Below are positions 14,593 through 23,842 of a stretch of 30,086 nucleotides of DNA, piece by piece; within the stretch, counting starts at the first letter, position 1, and every line of letters starts with the position of its first letter. The notes below the pieces were generated by a model. That model was not told the DNA's origin, did no database searches, and was given only the letters and a program-made list of their open reading frames with translations. A program made the position numbers and the translations under genes. This stretch comes from an uncultured Acidiphilium sp. (GTDB taxonomy: Bacteria; Bacillota; Clostridia; Christensenellales; Borkfalkiaceae): contig CABUWK010000026.1 in NCBI GenBank assembly GCA_902495325.1, positions 1 to 30,086 on the forward strand. The letters run 5' to 3'.

Positions 14593-16011
14593 ATGAATTT
14601 TAAAAAGTATATCGGGAACAGGGCGTTTTACAAAGGCGTTATCCTCATCGCCCTTCCCATTATGTTACAGAACGGCATTACGAATTTCGTCAGTTTTCTC
14701 GACAATATCATGGTCGGGAGCGTCGGCACGGAAGAGATGTCTGCCGTGGGGATCGTCAATCAGCTCGTTTTCGTATTCAACCTGTTTATTTTCGGGGCGA
14801 TCTCGGGCGCGGGGATCTTCACGGTGCAGTATTTCGGAAAGGGAGACGTGGACGGGGTAAGATATACCTTCCGTTTCAAACTGATGATCTGCGCCGCGAT
14901 CACAACGGTCGGGATCATGCTGTTTCTTTTCGTGCAGGAACCGTTGATCTCCTTTTTCCTTTATGAATCGGGCGTAGAAGGGGATCTTGCAAAAACAATG
15001 GCGTTTGGCAAGGAATATATGTCGATCGCGTTTATCGGGCTTATCCCTTATGCGCTCGCGCAGGTATACGGAGATACGCTTCGTCAGCTCGAGGATACGT
15101 TCACCCCGATGATCGCGGGCGCGATCGCCGTCGCGGTGAATTTCGTCTTTAATTACGTGCTGATTTTCGGAAAACTCGGGTGTCCCGTGCTCGGCGTAAG
15201 GGGAGCGGCGATTGCCACGGTGATCGCAAGATTTGCGGAATGTTTTGTCATCGTGATCTATACGCACCTGAAAAAAGAGAGGTTTACTTTTATCCGCGGG
15301 GCGTACAGAAGCATGAAAATGCCGAAGGACGTATTTGCGTCCGTCTGTAAAAAAGGGTTGCCTCTGTTTCTGAACGAAGCGCTCTGGTCGCTCGGTATGA
15401 CCATGCTCACGCGTTGCTATTCCGTCCGCGGGCTTGCCGTTTTCGCGGGATTCAATATGGCTTCCACCGTGCTGAATATTTTCAATATCGTGTTCATGGC
15501 GCTCGGAACCTCCGTCGGAATTATCGTCGGAAAGAGTCTGGGTGCGAACGATTTCGAAAAAGCGAAGAGCGACGACAACAAACTGATCGCGTTTTCCGTG
15601 ATGACGGGCATCGTGACCGGGATTTTGATGGCGATTTCCGCGCCGTTTATTCCGTCTTTGTATTCCAAAGTGAACGGCGACGCAAAAGCGATCGCCACCT
15701 ATCTCATGACGGTGATGGCGATCAATATCCCGTTTCAGGCGTTCCTTCATTCGGCGTATTTTACCCTTCGTTCGGGCGGGAAAACGCTTGTCACCTTTTT
15801 ATTCGACAGCGTGTTCGTGTGGGCGGTTTCCGTTCCTGCGGCATTGTTGCTCGTTCATAAAACCAGCCTTTCGATCTATTACGTGTACCCGCTCGTCTGT
15901 TCGCTCGATATCTTTAAATGCGTCGTCGGATTCGTCATGCTGAGGAAGAACGTTTGGCTGAACAACATCAGCGAGAGAAAAACAGAAGAAACTTCGGGTG
16001 TCGGGATCTGA
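14593..16011 (+). CDS. MATE-family multidrug/Na+ exporter
   Basis: A 472-aa membrane protein with about twelve hydrophobic helices in two related halves, as in the MATE family (NorM/DinF-like). The first half begins GVILIALPIMLQNGITNFVS with FLDNIMVGSVGTEEMSAVGI, the usual 'lDtimvG.lG...laAv' signature. The second half begins at CKKGLPLFLNEALWSLGMTM. It exports cationic compounds in exchange for Na+ or H+ across the cytoplasmic membrane; the substrate cannot be inferred. I start at ATG 14593, where homology begins; its RBS is poor (GGTGTGG), and TTG 14551 behind AAGGGG is a possible alternative adding 14 residues. It lies 73 bp after pheT without a clear terminator. Confidence 0.93.
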   Translation: MNFKKYIGNRAFYKGVILIALPIMLQNGITNFVSFLDNIMVGSVGTEEMSAVGIVNQLVFVFNLFIFGAISGAGIFTVQYFGKGDVDGVRYTFRFKLMICAAITTVGIMLFLFVQEPLISFFLYESGVEGDLAKTMAFGKEYMSIAFIGLIPYALAQVYGDTLRQLEDTFTPMIAGAIAVAVNFVFNYVLIFGKLGCPVLGVRGAAIATVIARFAECFVIVIYTHLKKERFTFIRGAYRSMKMPKDVFASVCKKGLPLFLNEALWSLGMTMLTRCYSVRGLAVFAGFNMASTVLNIFNIVFMALGTSVGIIVGKSLGANDFEKAKSDDNKLIAFSVMTGIVTGILMAISAPFIPSLYSKVNGDAKAIATYLMTVMAINIPFQAFLHSAYFTLRSGGKTLVTFLFDSVFVWAVSVPAALLLVHKTSLSIYYVYPLVCSLDIFKCVVGFVMLRKNVWLNNISERKTEETSGVGI

Positions 16012-16070
16012 ATTCAGAGGAACCTTCCGGCACTCTGAAATAGCTGTTTTAAGAACTTATAGGTGAGGAT

Positions 16071-16877
16071 ATGGGGTATTATCTCGTAACGGGAGCGACA
16101 GGGGTTTTAGGAAAAGAATTTTGCCGCGGGCTGCTTGCCGGGGAAAGAAAAGAATTATTTCTGACGGGCAGAAGCGAGGAAAAACTCGCCGCGCTTGCCG
16201 CGGAGTTGAAAGAGCTTTGCCCCGACGCGAAAATTGCATACAAAGCATGCGACCTTGCCGACCCGGTAGACATCGAGGATATGTTCCGTTATTCGGACGA
16301 GCGCGGAATGAATTTTTCCGGATATTTCGCGATCGCCGGGATCGATACGCAGAAAGCTTTCCGGAAATACGGCGAGGAAAAAATCATCCGCCAGCTTCGG
16401 GTGAATATCGAAGGAAATCTTCTCTGCTTTTATAAAGCGCTTGACAGATTTTATAAAGAGCCTGACACAACCCCCGGGATCTTTGAAACGCTGATCGTTT
16501 CCAGCATGTGCGGAACGGTTCCGATCCCGTATTTTTCGATCTATTCCGCATCGAAAGCCTTTCTCATCGATTTTTATTCGGCTGTCAGAAAAGAATTGTG
16601 CGGAACTCACGTCACGATCCTTGTTCCGGGCAGCATTCCCACTCGTCCGGACGTGATCGCGGATATCGAAAAGCAGGGTCTTTCGGGAAAACTTTCTTCG
16701 AAAAGTCCTGCCTTCGTGGTAAAAAAGGCGTTAAAGGGATTGAGTAAAAACAAAAGGATCGTCGTGCCCGGGTTTTTCAATAAAATGAATTACGTGCTGG
16801 AAAAGATCCTTCCGACGAAACTTCTGATCGCGATCATGAAAAATCATTGGCGGCGCAAGGAGAAGGACGCATTTTAA
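16071..16877 (+). CDS. Short-chain dehydrogenase/reductase
   Basis: A 268-aa classical SDR. The nucleotide-binding TGATGVLG is at residues 7-14, the NAG-like motif is replaced by IAGID (about residue 90), catalytic Ser is S144/S145 (VSSMCG), and YSASK at 158-162 provides Tyr158 and Lys162. The C-terminal part (residues 220-268) ends in a basic tail (NHWRRKEKDAF) after a hydrophobic stretch, as in SDRs related to ketosphinganine reductase/DltE that associate with membranes. The substrate is unknown. RBS AGGTGA is close to the ATG (4 nt). No terminator or promoter is visible between it and the flanking genes. Confidence 0.88.
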   Translation: MGYYLVTGATGVLGKEFCRGLLAGERKELFLTGRSEEKLAALAAELKELCPDAKIAYKACDLADPVDIEDMFRYSDERGMNFSGYFAIAGIDTQKAFRKYGEEKIIRQLRVNIEGNLLCFYKALDRFYKEPDTTPGIFETLIVSSMCGTVPIPYFSIYSASKAFLIDFYSAVRKELCGTHVTILVPGSIPTRPDVIADIEKQGLSGKLSSKSPAFVVKKALKGLSKNKRIVVPGFFNKMNYVLEKILPTKLLIAIMKNHWRRKEKDAF

Positions 16878-16934
16878 CGAAGTGCGGATCGGGGCGCCGT
16901 TACGCGAAAAATCAAAAGGAAAAGGAGAAGAAAA

Positions 16935-17765
16935 ATGAGCTACGCGGATAAAGTTTTTCGCGAAAATATAACGGATATTCTTGAAAACGGCGTTTGGGAC
17001 AAGGACAGAGAGGTGCGCCCCCGCTGGGCAGACGGTACCCCCGCGCATACGATAAAAAAATTCTGCATCGTGAATCGTTACGATCTGACGAAGGAATTTC
17101 CCGTGATGACTTTAAGAAAACAGGGTTTTAAGAATGCGGTGGACGAGATCCTGTGGATCTGGCAGAAAAAATCCAACCGCATCGCCGATCTGCATTCCCA
17201 TATCTGGGACAGTTGGGCGGGAGAAGACGGGACGATCGGCAAGGCTTACGGTTACCAGCTCGGCGTGAAGAACGTTTATCCCGAAGGGGAATTCGACCAG
17301 GTGGACAGGGTGCTTTACGATCTGAAGCACAACCCCGCTTCCCGCAGGATTTTAACGAATATTTATAATTTCGAAGATCTGCACGAAATGAATCTTTATC
17401 CGTGCGCCTATTCGATGACGTTCAACGTGACGGGAAACAGGCTGAACGGTATTTTAAATCAGCGTTCGAACGACATGGCGGTCGCGAACAACTGGAACGT
17501 GATGCAATATGCCGTTCTTCTGCACATGTTTGCGCAGGTGAGCGGTCTGATCGCAGGCGAGCTCGTCCACGTGATCGCGGACGCGCACATTTACGACAGA
17601 CATATTCCTTCCGTGAAAGACATGCTTCTGAATCCCGAATATCCCGCGCCGAAATTCGTAATGAATCCGGACGTGAAAAATTTCTACGATTTTACGGTGG
17701 ATGACTTCAGGCTCGAGGGCTACGAAGCCACGCCGCTGAAAGAAAGACTGGAGGTCGCTATATGA
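16935..17765 (+). CDS. thyA: Thymidylate synthase (ThyA)
   Basis: A 276-aa complete enzyme that methylates dUMP to dTMP using 5,10-methylene-THF, yielding dihydrofolate. The catalytic Cys is C157 in LYPCAYSMTF, followed by NQRSNDMAVANNWNVMQYAV and the nucleotide-binding HIYDRH. The residue after the Cys is Ala, where classical ThyA has His (PCH); this belongs to the Clostridial/phage-like branch with 'PCA'. RBS AAAGGAGAAG precedes ATG. It overlaps folA by ATGA, so dihydrofolate is recycled by the co-translated enzyme. It is part of the folate group with fhs. Confidence 0.96.
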   Translation: MSYADKVFRENITDILENGVWDKDREVRPRWADGTPAHTIKKFCIVNRYDLTKEFPVMTLRKQGFKNAVDEILWIWQKKSNRIADLHSHIWDSWAGEDGTIGKAYGYQLGVKNVYPEGEFDQVDRVLYDLKHNPASRRILTNIYNFEDLHEMNLYPCAYSMTFNVTGNRLNGILNQRSNDMAVANNWNVMQYAVLLHMFAQVSGLIAGELVHVIADAHIYDRHIPSVKDMLLNPEYPAPKFVMNPDVKNFYDFTVDDFRLEGYEATPLKERLEVAI

Positions 17766-18268
17766 TAAGAGCCATCGTCGCGGTGGATGAAAAATGGGGA
17801 ATAGGGAAGAAGAACGATCTGTTGTTCAGGCTTCCCGCCGACATGAAGTTCTTCCGCGAGAAAACGACGGGACACACCGTCTGCATGGGGTATAATACTC
17901 TGTTGTCCTTTCCCGGCGGGAAACCGTTGCCGGACAGAAGGAATATCGTTTTATGCCCCGAAGACGTCGAACGGGATGACTGTATCTGCGTGCATGATCC
18001 CGCAAGCCTTTTCCGTCTTCTTGCCGAGGAAAAGGGAGACGTATACGTGATCGGCGGCGCGATGTTTTATCGCACCATGTTGCCCTATTGCGAAGAAGTT
18101 CTCGTTACCAAGGTTCGCGCGGACGGCGGCGCCGAGGTGTTTTACGATAACCTTGACGAGAACCCCGATTTCGTGCTCGCGGAAACGAGCGATCCGCTCG
18201 AAACGAACGGGTATACGATCACCTTTAACGTGTATCGGAACAGAAAAGTGAGAAAAGCATGGCTATAA
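17762..18268 (+). CDS. folA: Dihydrofolate reductase
   Basis: A 168-aa enzyme reducing dihydrofolate to THF with NADPH, closing the ThyA cycle. The start MIRAIVAVDEKWGIGKKNDL is typical, followed by LPADMKFF (substrate Asp), TTGHTVCMGYNT (NADPH binding) and VYVIGGAMFYRTMLPYCEEV (the 'IGG' motif). The start codon overlaps the thyA stop. RBS is GGAGG inside the thyA end. An intrinsic terminator follows. Confidence 0.95.
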   Translation: MIRAIVAVDEKWGIGKKNDLLFRLPADMKFFREKTTGHTVCMGYNTLLSFPGGKPLPDRRNIVLCPEDVERDDCICVHDPASLFRLLAEEKGDVYVIGGAMFYRTMLPYCEEVLVTKVRADGGAEVFYDNLDENPDFVLAETSDPLETNGYTITFNVYRNRKVRKAWL

Positions 18269-18286
18269 GCCGATTATCGCTATCGT

Positions 18287-18322
18287 AAAAAACGGGACGG
18301 AGTTATACTCCCCCGTTTTTTT
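18287..18322. terminator. Terminator of thyA-folA
   Basis: AAAAAACGGG at 18287-18296 pairs with CCCGTTTTTT, with an inner GGAG/CTCC stem, followed by a long T-run. The A-rich 5' arm makes it bidirectional. Confidence 0.9.
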
Positions 18323-18387
18323 TATGCCGCATGGTTCGCACGGCGGGGAAATATATCATATGATAGTGTGGGAGAATTCCGGTATCT

Positions 18388-19413
18388 ATGGAAAACAGAA
18401 AAAATTATAACGTGGCGGTGGTCGGCGCGACGGGGCTTGTCGGACGAACCTTTCTCGGATTGGCGGAGAAGAGCGACTTTCCTTTCGGAGAGCTGAGACT
18501 TTTCGCCTCGCCGCGGAGCGAGGGAAAGACGCTCCGTTTTCGCGGCGAAGATCTGCCCGTCCTGGCGGCAGACAGGGGGAGTTTCCGGAATACGGATTTT
18601 GTTTTCTTTTTTGCGGGGAGAGAAGTTTCGGCGGAATATGTTCCCGTTGCGGCGGAAAACGGGGCGATCGCGATCGACAATTCCTCCCGGTTCCGAATGG
18701 AACGGGAAGTCCCGCTGATTGTGCCGGAGATCAATTTTTCCGATTATCGGGGCGCGGAAAGAAAGATCGCGAATCCGAATTGTTCCACCATTCAGGCGGT
18801 TTTGCCGCTTGCGGCAATCGCTCGCGAATTCGGCTTGAAAAGCGTTTCTTACGTTACTTTTCAGGCGGTCAGCGGAAGCGGACAGAGGGGAATAAACGAT
18901 TTGTCGCGCACGCGCGCGGGAGAAAACCCTTCTTTTTACCCTTATGCGATCGAAAAGACCTGCATTCCGCAGATCGGAGACTTCGACGCCGAGGGAAACA
19001 GCGAAGAGGAAAGAAAAATGCGGGACGAAACGAGAAAGATCCTTCATCTTCCCGACCTTCCCGTATCGGCGACCTGCGTGCGCGTGCCCGTGGAAAACGC
19101 GCATGCCGTTTGCGTGAGTGCGGAAACGGAACTTTTTTGTTCCGCGGAAGAAGCGCGCAAAGCGATCGCGGCGCAGAAAGGTTGCGTGATCGTCGACGAC
19201 CCCGCCCGATCTCTCTATCCCGTGTCTATGCTCGCCTCGGGCAGAAACGAGGTGTTCGTCGGGCGGATCCGCCGGGACGAGGCGAAAAAAAAGGGGATCC
19301 TTTTTTATTGCGTTGCCGATAATTTAAGAAGGGGAGCGGCGTATAACGCCCTGCTGATCGCGGAAAAGATCGTCGAACGTGTCTGCGGGGAACAGGATCA
19401 AAAAAATATGTAA
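18388..19413 (+). CDS. asd: Aspartate-semialdehyde dehydrogenase
   Basis: A 341-aa enzyme converting aspartyl phosphate to aspartate semialdehyde, the branch point to lysine/DAP, threonine and methionine. The Rossmann motif is VGATGLVG (residues 12-19). The catalytic Cys is C132 in NPNCSTIQ. Further motifs are FQAVSGSGQRG, NAIP-like region YAIEKTCIPQIGDF, and RVPVENAHA with the active-site His. Length matches bacterial Asd (~340 aa). It stands alone after the folA terminator. GGAG 18371-18374 is 13 nt from ATG, a longish spacing. A 12-bp palindrome (TATCATATGATA, 18354-18365) lies just upstream and may overlap its promoter; no strong -35 is visible. Confidence 0.95.
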   Translation: MENRKNYNVAVVGATGLVGRTFLGLAEKSDFPFGELRLFASPRSEGKTLRFRGEDLPVLAADRGSFRNTDFVFFFAGREVSAEYVPVAAENGAIAIDNSSRFRMEREVPLIVPEINFSDYRGAERKIANPNCSTIQAVLPLAAIAREFGLKSVSYVTFQAVSGSGQRGINDLSRTRAGENPSFYPYAIEKTCIPQIGDFDAEGNSEEERKMRDETRKILHLPDLPVSATCVRVPVENAHAVCVSAETELFCSAEEARKAIAAQKGCVIVDDPARSLYPVSMLASGRNEVFVGRIRRDEAKKKGILFYCVADNLRRGAAYNALLIAEKIVERVCGEQDQKNM

Positions 19414-19431
19414 ACAATATTAATAAAACAG

Positions 19432-19460
19432 TTGACAAATTAATAACAATATGATATAAT
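19432..19460 (+). promoter_or_regulatory. Promoter of the RHH-clpB operon
   Basis: TTGACA (19432-19437), 17 bp, TATAAT (19455-19460): perfect sigma-A consensus. No CIRCE inverted repeat or CtsR heptad repeat is visible around it, unusual for a clpB operon. Confidence 0.9.
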
Positions 19461-19498
19461 GTTGGCGTCGTAAGAACAAAGGAGACAAAAGAGAAGTT

Positions 19499-20131
19499 AT
19501 GGGCAAATCGGTATACAGCGTACTTCTGAACGATAAACTCGTGGACGAACTCGATAAACTTGCCTGCGAGAAGGGCGTATCCCGTTCGGTTATGCTCGAT
19601 CGTATCCTTGCGGATTACTTCCGCGTGGAAACGCCCGATCAGAAGATGCTCGGGATTCTGTCCCGCCTCGAGGAGATCGTCGCGGGGGCGGCGGGAATGA
19701 GATTCGTCAATCAGCCGTCCGTTTCGATGGCGTCTATCCAGAGCGCGCTGAGTTATCGTTATAACCCGACCGTCCGTTACTCGGTGGAATTATATCCGTC
19801 GGGGGACTATTTCGGTAAACTGAAGGTGACCCTCAGGGCAAAAAACCCCGCGCTTACCGGACTGATGGGGGAATTTTATCGTTTTTACGCTTATCTTGAA
19901 AACAAGTATGCGGGAAAGCGTGTTTATTCCTTCGAAGACGGCAGGTATGAGCGGTTGCTCGAAAAACCGGGGTCGTCCGCAACGGAAACGGCGGGAGAAA
20001 GCCTTGCCTCTTTCGTGGGACTTCTCGATTCGATCATGAAAGATTTTTTTGCGAATGCGAAAGATCTTCCGTCGGCTTACGATAAATTAGAGAAAAAATA
20101 TGCGGGCGAACTTTCTTCGCTCGAATTGTGA
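19499..20131 (+). CDS. Ribbon-helix-helix domain protein, function unknown
   Basis: A 210-aa protein. Residues 4-45 (YSVLLNDKLVDELDKLACEK, GVSRSVMLDRILADYF) match a ribbon-helix-helix DNA-binding domain of the CopG/Arc type: a short beta strand, two helices and the 'SRS' turn. The rest is a predicted helical domain with an Arg-rich strand region (SYRYNPTVRYSVELYPSGDY) that I do not recognise. It is followed 9 bp later by clpB and shares its promoter, so it is a candidate regulator of this operon. The RBS AAAGGAG is 14 nt upstream and GAGAAG is nearer; the start is the only sensible one. DNA binding is inferred from the fold motif only. Confidence 0.75.
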   Translation: MGKSVYSVLLNDKLVDELDKLACEKGVSRSVMLDRILADYFRVETPDQKMLGILSRLEEIVAGAAGMRFVNQPSVSMASIQSALSYRYNPTVRYSVELYPSGDYFGKLKVTLRAKNPALTGLMGEFYRFYAYLENKYAGKRVYSFEDGRYERLLEKPGSSATETAGESLASFVGLLDSIMKDFFANAKDLPSAYDKLEKKYAGELSSLEL

Positions 20132-20140
20132 GGTGAGCAT

Positions 20141-22735
20141 ATGAACAGCGATAACATGACCAGAAAAAGTATAGAAGGATTCAATACCGCCGTAAACCTT
20201 GCAAAGGATAACGGGAATCAGGAAGTGGGGCAGGTGCATCTGCTTGCGGCTCTTCTCGGTCAGTCGGACGGGATCGTTCCCGTTCTGCTGAAAAAAGCGG
20301 GGATCTCCGTCGAAACGCTGAAAAATCGCGCGGAAGAAGAGATCGGGAAATTGCCGAAAGTGAGCGGCGGAAGCGAAAGCTACTTATCGAACGCTCTCCG
20401 CTCCGCTATGGACGCCGCCGAGAAACAGGCGCGCGACATGAAGGACGAATACGTTTCCGTCGAACACCTGTTTTACGGGCTTCTCGAAAAGGGAGACAAC
20501 ACGGTCGCGAAACTGTTCGCGGCGGCTGGCGTTACGAAGGATGCTTTCATGAAGGCGTTGATGGAAGTCCGCGGGAACGTCCGCGTGACGGGCGACAGCC
20601 CGGAAGACACGTACGACGTGCTGAACAAATACGGCGCGGATCTCGTGGAACGGGCGAGAGAAAATAAGATCGACCCCGTGATCGGCAGAGACGCCGAGAT
20701 CAGAAACGTGATCCGTATTCTTTCCCGTAAAACGAAAAACAACCCCGTGCTGATCGGGGAAGCGGGCGTCGGTAAAACGGCGATCGCGGAAGGGCTTGCC
20801 ATTCGTATCATGAAAGGGGACGTCCCCGAAAATCTGAAGGACAGAAAGCTTTTTTCCCTCGATATGGGCGCCCTGGTCGCAGGTGCGAAGTTCCGCGGCG
20901 AATTCGAAGAAAGGCTGAAAGCCGTTCTCGAAGAAGTGCGCAAGAGCGAAGGGAAGATCATTCTTTTCATCGACGAACTTCACACGATCGTGGGTGCCGG
21001 CAAAACGGAAGGCGCGATGGACGCGGGCAATCTGTTAAAACCCATGCTTGCGCGCGGCGAGCTGCATTGTATCGGCGCTACGACGCTGGACGAATACCGC
21101 AAGTATATCGAAAAAGACCCCGCGCTCGAGAGAAGGTTCCAGCCCGTTACGGTGAACGAACCTTCCGTGGAAGACACGGTGTCTATTTTAAGAGGTTTAA
21201 AGGAAAGATACGAAGTCTTCCACGGCGTCAAAATACAGGATAACGCGCTTATAGCCGCGGCAACGCTTTCCGACCGTTATATCACGGACAGATTTTTGCC
21301 CGATAAGGCGATCGACCTTGTGGATGAAGCCTGCGCTTCCATCAAAACGGAAATGAACTCCATGCCTTCCGAAATGGAAGACGTTTCGAGAAAGATCATG
21401 CAGTACGAGATCGAGGAAACGTCTTTGAAAAAGGAGACGGACACGCTGTCAAAGCAGAGGCTCGAAGACCTTCGCCGGGAACTTGCCGATTTAAGAGAAA
21501 AATACAACGGCATGAAAGCCGCATGGCAGGCGGAAAAAGCGAGGATCGGAAACGTGCAGAAACTGCGCGAGGAGATCGAGGCGGTCGGCGCGCAGATCCA
21601 GAAAGCCGAAAGGGAATACGATCTGAACCGCGCCGCGGAACTGAAATACGGAAAACTTCCCGCCTTAAAGGGTAAACTCGAAGAAGCGGAAAAAGAAGTC
21701 GCGTCCGAAAAGGATTCTCTTCTTCACGATAAGGTGACAGAAGAGGACATTGCGAAGATCGTGTGCCGCTGGACGGGCATTCCCGTGGCGAAACTGATGG
21801 AAGGCGAAAGAGAAAAACTCCTGCGCCTCGAAGATATTCTTCACGAAAGCGTGGTCGGACAGGACGAAGCGGTGCGCTCCGTTGCGGAAGCGATCCTGCG
21901 TTCCCGCGCGGGTATTGCCGATCCCGATCGTCCGATCGGTTCCTTCCTTTTCTTAGGTCCCACGGGCGTCGGGAAAACGCAGCTTGCCAAAACCCTTGCG
22001 AAAGCTCTTTTCGACGACGAGAAGAATATGATCCGTATCGATATGAGCGAGTACATGGAGAAATTCTCGGTCTCCCGTCTGATCGGCGCTCCTCCGGGAT
22101 ACGTCGGTTTCGAGGACGGCGGACAGCTTACGGAAGCGGTGAGAAGAAGACCTTATTCCGTCATTCTGTTCGATGAAATCGAAAAAGCTCATCCGGATGT
22201 TTTCAACATCCTTCTGCAGGTGCTTGACGACGGCAGGATCACCGATTCGCAGGGCAGGACGGTCGATTTCAAAAATACCGTCATCATCCTGACGAGCAAC
22301 CTCGGCTCGCCGATCATTCTCGACGGCATCGGGGAAGACGGCGAGATCACGGATAAGGCGAAAGCGGAAGTGAACGATCTGCTAAAGCGCAGTTTCCGTC
22401 CAGAATTTCTGAACCGTCTCGACGAGATCGTGTTCTATAAACCGCTGAAGAAAGAAGAGATCTTCAGGATCGTGGATCTTCTGCTTGCTTCTCTTAAAGA
22501 GAGACTTGCGGAAAAACGCATCGGTCTCGAAGTGACGGAATCGGCAAAGAATTATATCGCAGAGCAGGGTTACGACCCCGTTTACGGCGCGAGACCTTTG
22601 AAGAGATATCTCCAGCACAGTGTGGAAACGATGCTCGCGAAGAAGATGATCGCGAACGAATTCGGGCAGGGCGATACCGCGATCGTCGATTTCGACGGTG
22701 AAGGGCTCACGATCTATGCCCGCAAGGCAAATTAA
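20141..22735 (+). CDS. clpB: ClpB disaggregase (AAA+ chaperone)
   Basis: A full-length 864-aa ClpB. The N domain (1-145) has two Clp repeats. NBD1 has Walker A GEAGVGKT at 206-213 and FIDELHTIVGAG. A long coiled-coil M domain (about 405-525) separates it from NBD2, with GPTGVGKT at 606-613 and FDEIEKAHPDVFN. The C-terminus has VYGARPLKR, and there is no IGF/L ClpP-docking loop that I can see, consistent with ClpB rather than ClpA/C. It rescues aggregated proteins together with DnaK. GAGGTGAG precedes ATG 20141. It is the second gene of the operon with the RHH protein and is followed by a strong terminator. Confidence 0.97.
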   Translation: MNSDNMTRKSIEGFNTAVNLAKDNGNQEVGQVHLLAALLGQSDGIVPVLLKKAGISVETLKNRAEEEIGKLPKVSGGSESYLSNALRSAMDAAEKQARDMKDEYVSVEHLFYGLLEKGDNTVAKLFAAAGVTKDAFMKALMEVRGNVRVTGDSPEDTYDVLNKYGADLVERARENKIDPVIGRDAEIRNVIRILSRKTKNNPVLIGEAGVGKTAIAEGLAIRIMKGDVPENLKDRKLFSLDMGALVAGAKFRGEFEERLKAVLEEVRKSEGKIILFIDELHTIVGAGKTEGAMDAGNLLKPMLARGELHCIGATTLDEYRKYIEKDPALERRFQPVTVNEPSVEDTVSILRGLKERYEVFHGVKIQDNALIAAATLSDRYITDRFLPDKAIDLVDEACASIKTEMNSMPSEMEDVSRKIMQYEIEETSLKKETDTLSKQRLEDLRRELADLREKYNGMKAAWQAEKARIGNVQKLREEIEAVGAQIQKAEREYDLNRAAELKYGKLPALKGKLEEAEKEVASEKDSLLHDKVTEEDIAKIVCRWTGIPVAKLMEGEREKLLRLEDILHESVVGQDEAVRSVAEAILRSRAGIADPDRPIGSFLFLGPTGVGKTQLAKTLAKALFDDEKNMIRIDMSEYMEKFSVSRLIGAPPGYVGFEDGGQLTEAVRRRPYSVILFDEIEKAHPDVFNILLQVLDDGRITDSQGRTVDFKNTVIILTSNLGSPIILDGIGEDGEITDKAKAEVNDLLKRSFRPEFLNRLDEIVFYKPLKKEEIFRIVDLLLASLKERLAEKRIGLEVTESAKNYIAEQGYDPVYGARPLKRYLQHSVETMLAKKMIANEFGQGDTAIVDFDGEGLTIYARKAN

Positions 22736-22786
22736 AAACAGAAGACGGCAGATAAGCTGATTACCGGCATATTTGCAAATAAAAAG

Positions 22787-22829
22787 AAACCCCGTCGCGC
22801 ACGGATCTGAAGTGCGCGGCGGGGTTTTT
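22787..22829 (+). terminator. Terminator of clpB
   Basis: A 16-bp stem, 22787-22802 with 22812-22827 (AAACCCCG...CGGGGTTT, one G-U pair), ends in a T-run to 22829. Confidence 0.92.
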
Positions 22830-22874
22830 ATTGCGTCGGAAGCAGAAATTATTCCGGGAAAGAGGAGGTTCGTT

Positions 22875-23786
22875 TTACCCCCCCCTGTCAATTTGTAAAA
22901 TTGCGTCTTCCCCGGCGGAAACGGCTTCGAATCCGCGTTTTCGGTAAGAAAGGGGAGTTACGCCCTCCGATTTTTTAAAGGTTTTGAAAAATCGGTTCTG
23001 ATCGAAATAGCCGCACTGTTCCGAGATCGCAGCCACGGACAGATCCGTTTCTTCCAGCAGCTTTTTCGCGAGCGTCATTCTGCATTTGATCACGTATTGC
23101 TGGGGCGGAATGCCCATGTACTTTTTGAATACGTGCGTTAAATAGCATTGGTTGATATAGAGATCTTTGCAAACGTCGTCTATGGAAGAGATCTTCGCGT
23201 AGTTTTCCGTAAGGTAGGAATAAATACGGGAAAAGGTGATGTTTTTCACGAGTTTTCTCTCGGTTACGTTCGTTTGTCTTAAAATACCCGTTAAAATCAG
23301 CTTCGTCCAGTATTCCGCCATGATCTCGGAATACGGCATTTCGGTCTGCGTTTCCGTTACCAGGGAATGAAAGCAGGTTTCGAACCGACGTTTTCTGTCT
23401 CCCGAAGTGTGGATGACGGGCGCGGCGTTTTCCGGCAACAGGCAATCGTCCGGGAAGTCGTTGAGTTGCAGCCCCGTGCAGGCAAAGAAGAACATTTCGA
23501 GGGGTTCCACGTCTTCCGAACGTTCTTTGTGAGGAACGCCCGCGTTGTAAATCAGAATGTCTCCTTCGGAAACGCGATAAGATTCGTTCCCGATATCGGC
23601 GACGCCCGCCCCCGAAGCGACGAAAATTATCTCGCAGAATTCGTGCGAATGAAGATTTTCCGTCCAGTGACGGGAGCGTTCGAGGTGCCCCGCATAGAGC
23701 ATCCTGGCGTTGAGCGTCAAGGCGTTTTCCTTTGCCGGCGTATAGTGCCGCCGGCATGACGAGTCGGAACGATGAACTTCCCTCAT
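22875..23786 (-). CDS. AraC-family transcriptional regulator
   Basis: A 303-aa regulator with an N-terminal cupin-like sensor domain (about 25-120; NLHSHEFCEIIFVASGAGVA, GDILIYNAGVPH) that would bind a sugar. The C-terminal AraC double helix-turn-helix is at about 190-290 (YINQCYLTHVFKKYMGIPPQ, VAAISEQCGYFDQNRFFKTF and SEGVTPLSYRK). It is divergent from the sugar ABC transporter operon, so it is most likely its local regulator. The start has a strong RBS (GGGGAG, 9 nt before ATG). Its own promoter lies at 23864-23892, with two direct repeats just downstream that could be its binding sites. Confidence 0.92.
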   Translation of the reverse strand: MREVHRSDSSCRRHYTPAKENALTLNARMLYAGHLERSRHWTENLHSHEFCEIIFVASGAGVADIGNESYRVSEGDILIYNAGVPHKERSEDVEPLEMFFFACTGLQLNDFPDDCLLPENAAPVIHTSGDRKRRFETCFHSLVTETQTEMPYSEIMAEYWTKLILTGILRQTNVTERKLVKNITFSRIYSYLTENYAKISSIDDVCKDLYINQCYLTHVFKKYMGIPPQQYVIKCRMTLAKKLLEETDLSVAAISEQCGYFDQNRFFKTFKKSEGVTPLSYRKRGFEAVSAGEDAILQIDRGG

Positions 23787-23842
23787 AAAAATTTTCTCCC
23801 CGGATCATGTTTGCGGGTTCTCCTGCGGCGACCTGTCTGCTG

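Noticed and set aside
18354..18365. TATCATATGATA palindrome upstream of asd as the same operator as the one at 168-192
   Set aside because: The half-sites are similar but the spacing differs by three bases, and both are AT-rich enough to arise by chance.
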